Positions 51,058 through 62,079 of a DNA stretch of 64,000 bases are shown here, piece after piece. Location of the stretch: NCBI GenBank assembly GCA_963678705.1, contig OY783205.1, forward strand, positions 16,802,001 through 16,866,000, written 5' to 3'. Positions within the stretch are counted from its first letter, which is position 1. Each line of letters begins with the position of its first letter. Origin of the DNA: Panorpa germanica (taxonomy: Eukaryota; Arthropoda; Insecta; Mecoptera; Panorpidae). Position numbers and translations under genes: made by a program. Under the pieces are notes generated by a model. It saw nothing but the letters and a program-made list of their open reading frames with translations, ran no database searches and had not been told where the DNA came from.

Positions 51058-51699
51058 ACTTTTGGATATTAAAAAAAAAACATCAATATATATATACTAA
51101 AAAAAAGATAATTTCCCCTTAAAAAGTAAAAATGTTTACTATTGCAAAAGAAATAAATAATTTATCTATAGTTTTTGGGGCACCCTCTCCTAAGTTGCCT
51201 GTGCTTAAAAGGGGCCCTAATTGTCGAATAAGAAGTGTAGCAACAACTGCAGCTTTTTTAATAATGTAAGGCACGGAATGACCATAAATTCTATGGAATT
51301 TGTAATTACTGCACTAAAGTGGTATGGCCGTGACAATCGGAGACAGAAGCATAGTTCGACAGTCAATACCAAAATTTTAAAATACTTATGGTAGACTAAT
51401 TTCTTTTTATTGGAGACGACTGTACTGGTGACATAGATACTTTCATATGCAGGCACACCATACAATCACACACATACTATCACAATCACACTACACGGCT
51501 ATTATTTTTTTTAAATTTCTACTTAAAATAATATCTTTTCAACAATTTTCCTAATTCTTTGTCTTATTAAATATTAGATATTTATTAATATTAGAGCATT
51601 CCTAAAAATGGTTTCTCAGATATACAAGATACTGTGCCTTTATGTCTTTTCCTTTTATATTTTGTCGACCCGTTGCAGGTTAATTATGTGCATTTTAAT

Positions 51700-52205
51700 T
51701 ATAAATATCTCGCTTTAAAATCGATAAAAAAAATTCATTTTTTTTTATAAATTAAATTCGCCTAGATTAACACTATATTTACATTTGATCAAACTCTTAA
51801 GAAAAGTGAGTTTACAGCCATACTAGCTTAAGAAATAGTACGGATGCTACTGTGTTCGAAATAGTTTAGGCAAAGATGTTCTCAATGCTTGCTACATAAT
51901 CTATGAGATTAGGGTTCGGATCCGCCGGGTAGTACTAAAATAGCCTTACGCTCAACACAAAACATGACGTTACCTTTACGAAATATTCCACTAGCGAAAC
52001 ATAGTAATATTTAATCTAAAGTTATATAACGGTATTATTATTTATTAAATTTGTTTTCTATTTGTTGGTTTTGGTGTTGATTGTCTGAGAGCTGTATTCA
52101 GCGGCAGCTTTAGCAATTGCGAGGCTCCGGAGCGGCAGACCTTTGCAAGGCACTTCTTCTTTGTAAAATTTATGTAAATTGTAAGTATTTTTGATGATGT
52201 TTGAC
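51700..52205. other. Insertion unique to copy B (SINE-like box and hAT fragment)
   Basis: Contains GGTTCGGATCC at about 51913, which matches an RNA polymerase III B box. At about 52097 it contains CAGCGGCAGCTTTAGCAATT followed by GCGAGGCTCCGG, similar to the right end of the MITE at 13623-13881. I could not find a matching A box at good spacing, so the SINE idea is weak. Confidence 0.35.
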
Positions 52206-52959
52206 GAAAAATGTAAAAGTTATAAATAAATAAATGTAGAGTTTTAAAATTCTATATTAGAAGATTTATAATAGTTAATAAGCACAAAAATGACAAATAT
52301 TAATAATGATAAACTAAAGTATACCTATGACTTACATAGGCGCGCATACAATGGCGCCAGGCGCGAGATTCAAATACATATATAGTAATGACTTTTTCCA
52401 CTTGGATTATTTTGCGAGAATGCGAAGTCCCTACAAGAATGAGACCCCGGCGGTTGCTACGCTTGCCACCCCCTAACCACCAATGGCTGTATTATCAGTG
52501 GTTTAAACCGGTAAAAAAACGTTTAGACTTGTAGTAATGAATACACCTAATAAAAATCAAGCAATAGATTAATAATAATTTAAACAACGCAATATTTTTA
52601 GTGCCATAAACTTAAATTATATAAAAGTAAATTTCTGCTTTCAATTTCCTAAGTATTGTTACTTTCACTTTAGAAAAAGAGTATGTGACTGATATTTTGT
52701 GTATTGGTGCCTTAGATTGTGTAATTTTATCTATTATTTATCTTTGGTTGAAATATGTACAGGTTCCAATATGGTGATTGCGTCCACAGCCATGTTTAAC
52801 TTTGAGGCAATTTTAATGTGTACTAACTGTGTACAAATGTGTAGAAAACTATAATTTGTTTGTTAATTCTAAAGCCTTAGTTGATTATTATTATTAAACT
52901 TTATTAGATTTTATTGTTCCTCAGTAGTTTTCTTTTCACTTCGATATCTATTTATTCAC

Positions 52960-54850
52960 GGATATCATTTGCATTTGGTTCTGTTTTTAGCATTATTTCT
53001 TAGAAAACGTTCATTGGGCTCATTATAATAGGTTCATTGGGTTCATTTGTGATTAATTTCGCATTCAATTTTCAATAACCGCGATCAAATAAAGGTAACC
53101 TTGTATCTGTTTTCATTTGCCATATCAATGCTAGAAGGTCAGATAAGGCATTGAATACAACTAAGAATTTCTGAATGATGGTTTGAAATCTTCAGAAATG
53201 TAAACTCTATCCAGTCTTGACGTTTGGGGTACTATGTTCGTACCCCTAAAGTAAGTGAAGCCCTGTTGAGGATTCATATTTCTGATACGAGCTCTTTCAG
53301 TTATTAACCTATTTAATCCGATTACAGAAGTTTTGATTCCCAAGTTGGGCTCTCTGGTTCAGCGCACAGTTGAAATCGCCAGCAATGATTAGAGGTAGTC
53401 TTAAGTTTATATGTTTGACAATAGTTTCATTAGCAATCTTTATGCGTTGTTGTCTAAATTTGGATTCAGAAAAATATAAATATATTAACTAACCTATGAA
53501 CTTCAATAGTTACCGATAGGATACGTCCACATCTTCTTCACATATGGTATCTGTAGTTTCTATCCCCGGCCTTAACAAAAAAGAAGTTCCTCTATTATTT
53601 ATGCCAATGTTTGAAATGTAGGAATATGGTTTGAAGAAACTTAATAATAACTTCTTAAATACTATTAACTTCTTGTAATAAAATTATGTCCAAATCGTGG
53701 TCTATAATAAATTGTTTGAGCATAATTTTAGATGTTGAAGAAGATATTCCTTTGATGTTAAATGTTACAAATGTTCTTGCTAAAATTTAATAATATATTG
53801 AAGAGATAATTAACTAAAATGTTTCATTCTTTCCATCAACTGCTTTTCCTACCATTTTGCTGTTTTTTTTTTTTAATTTTTTTTCTGATACTATTTCCAT
53901 TTTGGATGTGGTGGGCAATTATCTGAGCAATCTTCTTAAATCACAGAATTGTTTAAGATACCTTCATTTGGTGATGATTCTATAATATTTCTCTTATATT
54001 CCTTGTGTGCTATAGGAATTTTGGACAACATCTCATAATTTTTAATAATCTCAATAGAATCATCATTAATATAAATTAAAATAAATAGTTGACATGATTT
54101 TAGTCGCACTGTTTGCTGTTGTTCCATTTTGCGTACTCTTTGCCATTCAAGGTGGAATAGTATTATTGACAAAACTTAATTCTTCATTCTTTGTTTCATT
54201 TGAAATAACACAATCAGTTACTTTACAAGCATTGTATTTCCCGCAAATGCTGCATAGCTAAGCGCGATACTATTACCATTAATTCTATTGCTTATTTTCG
54301 CTGGGCAATCTTGTCCTTAATGATCTTCCTTATCACAGAATACAAGTTTTCTTTTAGCTAGCATAGCTAAACAAACCTTTCTGCCAATCATTGGTACATA
54401 CGAAGGGATTTCTTTCTTCAACATCATTTGTTTAACCTTGTTCCATTATAGATTGGGAAGGGCATATCCTTACCCCAAGTTTCTTTCTTAATGCAAATAA
54501 CCGTACCATATCCTTTCAATGCATTTTAATTGTAATATTCTGAATTTCATTTTCAATATTGTGCATTCGAACTATTGAAAATTTATCTGCTCTTTCTATA
54601 TAAACATTATACATATTGTCATCCGTGCCTTTATAATTAATTCTCCCATTAGTCATCTCAATAAATTCAATAAATCAATAAATGGTAACCAATTTTTACC
54701 AGCATCTTGTTTCCATTAATCTGTACTGCCATAACATCCTCAACCGATAATTTTAAATAATTTTTCAAAAACATATGTAATTCAGTAAATGTCATTTTAT
54801 AAGTCACTTCGACGAAATCTATTATCATGTTCCATTCTTTCTTTCAAAAT
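52960..54850 (-). mobile_element. Second copy of the LINE 5' fragment
   Basis: Same order as copy A: ORF1 remnants (KMTFTELQ near 54795; KIPIAHKEYKRNIIESS near 54000), zinc-knuckle-like stretch near 54330, then endonuclease pieces ending with NRLITERA and SRLDRVYISEDFKPSFRNS at 53161. It is truncated at the same place and lacks RT. Its frame breaks are only partly shared with copy A. Confidence 0.8.
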
Positions 54851-56865
54851 CAATTTCTAACACTTTTTTAATAATTCATAATAGCTTATTTAAATAGTAT
54901 ACACTATTTAAACTTTTTTGAAATGCATTTAATTTTTCATACATGGAAAGGAAGTTTATTCCACGAAAAACAAATGACTTTTCCGGTAGTAGAAACCGTT
55001 TTACTTGTTTCGTTGTTCATAAATACAGTAAATTTCAATACAGCGGACGGAATAGCAACATGTCCCGAGACGTTCGTATTGATAATAGTGCAATCCTCCC
55101 CTCCCACACTTTATAAATTTATTTTCAATAAAACAATGATATTCGATTTATGCATTACTGTTCATTATAAACAATATTAAATTGAAACTCTATCTTGGTG
55201 AACTCTCGCGGATATCGGGCATTGCCCCGGTTGCCACCAGCCTAATTACGCCTTTGGTGTTAACAAAATAATAACACAGTTTGCGAATGATTTTAAATCA
55301 TTGATCTATAGAAAAATACATAAATAATTTATGCGCAGTAATTTTTTAATATTATTTTATCTTTAATAACTCTACAACTCATAACTCTAAAACAATAAGG
55401 TAATAAAGTTTGCTATTATGACACCTATTAAGAACCCAGTAAACATTTGGTGAATTGTGCCTTTTTGTTACGTTTCTATCACTTTTTCACTTCAATTATA
55501 GTTCGCATCAACTTTATCTTTATTTGTATTCCGACAGGTGGAGTGGTTCCGTCATCTGTAGCCAATAATATAGACATTTCATATGAACGATTGTGAGAAA
55601 CTGAACTATAAATGAACTCTTTCATGACAAAAAAATCATACGCATTTCCAATATGATGTCAAAGTGACTCCAAAATGCTCCAAAATGTTTACTGGGAAGT
55701 CTTTTAACTGACTACAATATTTGAATTTCCATTTTTTCAGTTAAATTATTTTTTCTGTTCAAGAGAAATGGTTCAAGTTAACATATTTCTTAAAAAGAAA
55801 AACGTAAATCAACAACTCTAATAGATTAATAGATAGACTCTGCACGTTACCGTTAGAAGTCATGTTAAGCAACAGCTATTCTATTTACAACACAAGTTGA
55901 CCTAAGGTAAGATTAAAACCCTTTGTTTATTGCTGAAAGTACTACGACTGGCATTGGAGAATCTGCAGAACCTCAGCATGTCTCTTGCCATGAACCATAA
56001 AGATCGTACAAGCTAAGGAAATTATAGCTTCCAATAAATAACTTGCATCAAATATTACTGATATTCAGAATGCCTTGGAAAATCTACTTTAGGACATAAA
56101 GCAGAAATACAGGTGAACCAGTGTTGTCTCAATTTCTATTACAGGCCTACACAAACCAATACAAACTATATTACTGTTCATAAACTCATTCAATATTCAT
56201 ATTTACACCATTTACAGCCATTTTGAATATACTGAATCTTCGTAAATGTTCAGCTAACACGAAACTAATATTCTTGAAATCGTATAAATAAATCACACCC
56301 CTTTTATTATTTGTTTGTGAGGATTATAATACATATACATGGTCTATGTAGTGGTAGGAGATAATATGCCCTCCCGAACACTGTCCAACCGCCATCTGAT
56401 ATGTGATTACTAAGATACGACAAATTGTTTGTAGGGAAGGTTATGATTAGAACAAAACAAAGTCAACAAAATTTCGTCAGCTCACTCAAGTTAATGGAAA
56501 TAATATGTTGAATATCTGAGAAGAATAAAATAATTGAAATAAGAAAGTGGGGAAACAGTAGTACCATTGTCTAATGTAATACTGCAGACATTGCAAATAA
56601 GATCCAAATTTGCATCAAATTTAATTTGGAGCACATATACCCTACACCTAGACTACAAAAACTGTAATTATTAAACGAGTAGATATGAAATATAGCGCGG
56701 AAATATGTTATAATTTTTTAAAGAATAATTTTAAAGAATATTTTATTTCATAATTTTGTCTTTTACAACATTTTGTAGCCGAACGGAAACGAATGTTTTA
56801 AAGAAAAATAAATATGAATATAAATCATTTACAATGTAATTGTTTGAAGATATATTGCCGCAAAA

Positions 56866-57087
56866 ATGTCGTTGACTGTAGTTGTTAGTAGAGTCAACCT
56901 GACAAAAAGGCCGAGATTAGATGAAAGTGATGATGAATTTAGTGAAATTGAACCAGTTGATCAACTGTGTATAAAACACCTTGACACAATTAATGGTGAG
57001 AAAGAAGCGATTTACTTAGTGTGTGAAAAATTTGGAATAAAAAAAATAATTAATTCCCAAAATAATATAATGCTTATAAAATGCTAA
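56866..57087 (+). CDS. Small ORF, unrecognised
   Basis: 73 codons starting in a good context (caaaaATG): MSLTVVVSRVNLTKRPRLDE, then an acidic SDDEFSEIEP and a hydrophilic remainder. No family recognised. It could be the first exon of a gene, the start of a decayed transposase, or chance. No splice donor of good quality is seen inside it. Confidence 0.25.
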   Translation: MSLTVVVSRVNLTKRPRLDESDDEFSEIEPVDQLCIKHLDTINGEKEAIYLVCEKFGIKKIINSQNNIMLIKC

Positions 57088-57089
57088 TA

Positions 57090-59750
57090 ATATAAATATA
57101 ATTACTTTGCTTAGGACTATCTTATGAGTAAGTTCTAACAAAAACGAGTTGTGACGAGACGAGACAAGGCAAACGATTACGAGACGGAAACGAAACTACA
57201 AATGTTAAAAACTCTAAAATTAGGCAAACGAAGAACATTTAAAAAATAAAAACCATCCTGAGCTGTTGTACTAAAAAAAATAATATACAAACAATTACAA
57301 CAATAGATCACAGTGAAAATATTATAAATAGATTACGAAATAAACCGATAGCATAAAATAAACAAGTGTTAAAAACAAATCAGTCAAAGAAATTACTCAG
57401 TAATAACTCAATTGATATTCTTTATAATTCAACGTATAATTCAAAATTTTGTTGATGGCCTGTTTACAGGAAACAAACTTTAAGCCATCACAGAACCAAA
57501 AATTAAAAAATATGATACATTCCAATGAGATCGACAATGAATACGACAATTTTTATTTTAATTCACAACATATAACTATATAATCCAACTTAGAAGTGAT
57601 CGTGGTCTATTTGCAACCTATACTTATCAAATATTTTACTTATTCGGATATTGGATAGATATTGGACAGATAAAAGATCTGGTGCTAAAAAAAATTGGGG
57701 CCCTAAGTAAACTGGTTAGGTTTTATCAAGTCAAAATATAAATATATATAAATACTTTAAAGGTACAAAGCTACTAGTTTATCATTAGCTCTTTATCGTA
57801 CACTGCATGGCACAGCAAAAGTACTTACTATGTGCATGTGTTTCTTGTGTGATCTTTAGTGAAAGCCTAAGTTCTACAGGTGAAGAGTTTAGGAACGTAA
57901 ACTTGGATTAATAAAATTGCTATTAAGCAATAAAAAAAGTAAATCAAAAGGTACATGCACGTATGTAAAACATTTTATTGTACAAAAAACATTGTAGTAT
58001 CTTACACAGCGAAAGACGAAAGAAGGACATTTCAACACGCCGAAAGCGAGGGTGGCAACCACACGAACTGCAATATTTTAGTTTCTTCGCTAGCATGTAT
58101 ACAATTTTTCACCATATTTGTAACCGAAATTTAAACTGGCTGTCCATTTTCCGATATAGCTAACACTGCTTATCTCACAACAATGCTTAGCTGGTCTACC
58201 TTCGATAAATCTAAATTTAAACGGTACTTTTTACAAAATGAAATGAAAACTGTGATTTCTCATAAGCCTCAATGTTAAATGCATAAAATTTCAAAGTTCA
58301 ATATATGTTTAATGGTTCTCTGTAGTTATTTAAAAAAATTAACGAGGTCATTATCTTATCATAATCTACTAATTTGCCAAATTTAAAAAAAATTAACACG
58401 GTAACTTTCTGAACGGCAGTATTACCTTAAAGTCATGTTGCAACCTATTTCATTTACATTTCCAAAGGTGGGAGAATTTTTAGCTAGTTCAATACGAGTT
58501 ACCCTGACCAACAGGGTATAAGGGCCCCCTAAACTAGAGGGCACCGGTGCACAGCACCGCCTAGCCCACTGACTATGTTGTATTGTTAAAGACAACATAG
58601 GTAAATTAATAGAAAGATTATTGGACAATAATAATGTGAAAATCTTAAATGACGGCCAACACACACATTTTTTGTTTGTTTAAAGTATATTACCCGTAGA
58701 CTTAACTTCATGTCAACCAGAAATTGAATCGATACTAGAATAGTCAGTCCTACCAGAATGATATGAAAGTGAAAATTTTCCAATTCAACTTCAAATCGTA
58801 AACAATACAACAGATATGAACTAGTCAGCATTTAGATGGAACATCTCCAAGGCGGACTGAAATCTGTATGTTGAAGAAATAGCTCATAATAGTCTTTTAT
58901 TATTTAAAGACGATCTCATATATGTGATCAAACGTCACACAACTGTAGAACTTTTTGTCGAATTTAATAAATTAAAAGCGGTAGCACGAAAGAACATGAA
59001 GCACGCAAGGAACAATATGTATATTCCATAAATTTACGAACAACTACAAAATAAGTAAGGAACAAAATAAAATAAATAAAAGGCAGCCAGCGAAACTTGA
59101 ATATTTAGCACAGACAACATTCAAAGCGACCACATGAAATATCTACCCTCCGAAACAAAATCAACAATCCTTAAATTGTTTTGTTTTATGTTAAGTTTCC
59201 TCCACTACCCCGAAAGTAATAACTCATACACTTAAAAACTCCAGGTCAGAACTGCTCTTATGATCCATGTACTGACGGAGTCCCACGCTAAGTCAAAGAA
59301 CCACTTGACTTAGAACCCTTAGGTTAATTTAGTAAAATAGTATATATAAAGTTCTTAGAAATATATTTAGGCAGTCTGTAAAGCAACAAACTTCAAACGA
59401 GATCATTTTTCTTTAACTTACTAAAGAATATTTAAAATAGCACCTCAATAGCTTGAACATATCTTCTATAGATAAGATAAAGAAGATAATTGGCATTGCC
59501 ATTAAATAGTTTTTAAGTTATCAAACTGTCACAAAAACACAAGGTGCAAAAACATAAGGTATTAATATATTTAATAAGTAAAATTCAAACGAAACAAACC
59601 AAATTAAAAAGAATAAATTGTTTAGTGGATTAATTAAGTAAGATGTAAAGTTATAAAATTATTAAAATATTAATAAATGCATTTTATTAGATAAAAGTTT
59701 TATTTCAACGACCAAGCCAAGACTAATTAATACTATATAAATTTGTTAAT
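57090..59750. other. Intergenic, nothing identified
   Basis: AT-rich. Short GC-rich words near 58520 (GGGCCCCCTAAACTAGAGGG) look like an eroded transposon end. No supported coding region. Confidence 0.4.
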
Positions 59751-59754
59751 TACT

Positions 59755-61264
59755 TTTGGCTCCCATAAAGGATAAATAAAGTCAGTTGTAATAGAAATAA
59801 CAATTGAAAGTGTTTTTACTTACGAATTATATGCAAATAACGAAGTTTTACAAGACATCACAGCAATAAACGAAACATACTATTTTTATCTGACACACTC
59901 AGTGCCCATTGGTCATAAAAACCCTATATACCAACCACCCAATAGTTCAAACCGTCAACCGTCTAATACAGCGGTTATCAAACTTTAGCGAGCCCCCCTG
60001 CATAATCCAGCTGTAAGCGGCCCCCCCCCACTACATGTAAGCGTACTCTATATTACAAGGGAGTCGCATTTGACATTTTACAGTCAATTTTTATTTAGTT
60101 AAGTTTTGCACATTCTATGCATACTCTAATGGGGCAATAGGTTTAATCGTAATCAAACAACAAATTCTATACAAACAATTGCAATTTATTTAGGTATGTT
60201 AGCTACTATAGTACATAATTGTTATTTGTTACTAACTCAAAGCAATAATAATAAAAAGAGCGTTTTCACAAGAATAAGTGAGGAGATAAGGAGATTTACA
60301 AGATAAGAAAGGAGTGAGTTCACTCAAAATTGGGTGTTCATTTTGTGCACCAATCCAGATGGATGTGAGAGAAGATTCTTTAAACTTCATTTCAGGCCCA
60401 GTGTCACCTTGGAGGTCAATGAGATTTTCTTTTTCCTTCATGTTGAGGGAGCACTCATCGACTGATGGTTTGAACGGGTTTTGAATCCTTGCCAAACCAT
60501 CCAAGTTTACATTAAAATATTTTTCAAAACAAGATTTGTGGATTTCTAAGTTTTTAAGAAAGCATTTCTTTGCATTGGTCGGAAAAATTTTGAGATCCAT
60601 TTTTTCAATCATAATTTTAAGATTAGGAAATAGCTCCAAATTGTCACTTTTCAGACCGCCTTCGTACAAGCTTAGCTTCATTACACAGCTTTTCACCTTT
60701 TCAGTCCATTGCAGAAGGTTTGCATCTTTTTTCTTAATTTTCTGATAAACTAAAAAATAAAATGCTCGGCACTCTTACGTCGTTGACTAAAAATTATACA
60801 CTTGTTGTAATTTTAAAAATAAAAAGTTTGCTTTATTATTTTGTAAGTAAATTTAATTAATTTTTCAACCGAGCATTGACCCTTTGGGGTCGCGCCCACA
60901 CTTTGACAGCCGCTGGTCTAATACACAACCTTCACAATAAGCAAATAAAAACTCAGTTTTTAGGGATTCCCTTTCACACCGTTATTACACGAAACGAACA
61001 AGTTGATCATTATGCTAAAGAAGCAATCCATGAAAAAAGCAAAAATCTGAGCAAAAATTAAAAATGTAATAAATTGTTCATGGCAGGAAGAATGGAACGA
61101 AGAAACTGGAAACAAATTACAGACACTTACCTGTCGTAATAAAGAGAAGGCTGAAAGTAGTAATATGTAGACTCATGTTAGGTCATACAAATCGTACTAA
61201 TATCTACTTATGTGAACAATGTAACAGCCCACTAACGGTTAAGCATATTAAAAAATATTTATAG
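59755..61264 (+). mobile_element. LINE 3' end: RNase H and zinc-knuckle tail, split by a hAT
   Basis: Plus-strand pieces: ELYAN and LQDITAINETYY (59825-59880), the SDTLSAHWS segment (59897), IKTLYTNHPIVQTVN just before 59960, then after the hAT insertion NLHNKQIKTQFLGIPFHTVI and NEQVDHYAKEAI (60925-61030), the conserved GNE.VD..AKEA end of RNase H with one residue changed. It continues with SWQEEWNEETGNK and, near 61150, VVICRLMLGHTNRTN, LCEQCNSPLTVKHI, a Cys/His tail. Removing the hAT and one copy of GTCTAATA restores the frame at that point; other frameshifts remain. Confidence 0.85.
59969..60915 (-). mobile_element. Non-autonomous hAT with 8-bp target duplication
   Basis: Ends CAGCGGTTATCAAA and the complement of CAGCGGCTGTCAAA, flanked by an exact GTCTAATA at 59961-59968 and 60916-60923. 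The minus-strand ORF 60696-60232 is the C-terminal part of a SCAND3/ZBED-type hAT transposase: IQNPFKPSVDECSLN, KEKENLIDLQGDTGPEMKF, LTSIWIGAQNEHPILSEL, then a degraded LLPF.STYLCE-like motif. The N-terminal two thirds are deleted. Confidence 0.9.
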
Positions 61265-62079
61265 ATAATATCTAGATATTTACTAGATATATTAATATCT
61301 AGTAACTGTAGCTAACTAGTATAGTTCTGATTTAACAAATATCTACTAAAAACACGACTCCGTAGTAGGAGATCTTACGTAAAAAGATATGGAATATTTT
61401 ATTATTTGCGAATGTACACAATTATAATCTCAATACACACTGCAAATTTTACTTTTCTATCTTTTGTAGTTCGCCAAATATTTTCAAAAGTGTTTTTTCT
61501 TAATTTTCGTTATTCCAAAATAACATTTGCCACGGAAATTCAGGGAAAATTTCAAGAACGTAATAAGTGTTAAAAGTTTTTCCTCTACAAAAACATTAAA
61601 ATTCGAGATGCCATATGCGACCTCGGATAAATATAAACCGTTAAAGATAAAACCATAAAATAACCGCTACCAATTACGGTGTAGTTAAAACTCAACTACG
61701 AAAACGAATGCGTCTTCGCGTTTGAAATAGAGACTCACATTCTGAAAATGTATTGTGAATTAATATGTTGATGATCTCTTTTCAATTTTTGATAAAAACA
61801 GACTAAAATTTCAGACCTAAAATTTAAAAGTTTAAAGATTGCTTTTATGTTTTATACTATTTATGATTAATTATAGTATCCACTAATAAAGAAAAATAAT
61901 AAAAACCAATTTCATACTTAATATTATAAATATTGTCTATTCGGTGTTTTTCTAAAAAACACTAAAATTTTAAATATCTTAAAAATTGTGCACTTTTTTT
62001 TTATATATAGTTTCTCGGGCTTCTTAGGCACGTAGCCTTTTATCGCCCCTAATATTGTTCTGCTTCTTCTTATACGTTA
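61265..62079. other. Intergenic, nothing identified
   Basis: AT-rich, with short TAGATAT repeats near 61265-61310. No coding content. Confidence 0.4.

Larger units (their letters stand above)
51058..56169. repeat. Long direct repeat, copy B
   Basis: Collinear with 1-4611. It carries about 500 bp not present in copy A (51700-52205) and a further insert of about 100 bp near 55530-55625. The right edge is where similarity stops at 'caaactata'. Non-coding apart from the LINE fragment. Confidence 0.85.

Noticed and set aside
58422..58831. Two overlapping 80-codon minus-strand frames
   Set aside because: Different frames, no recognisable motif, AT-driven composition.
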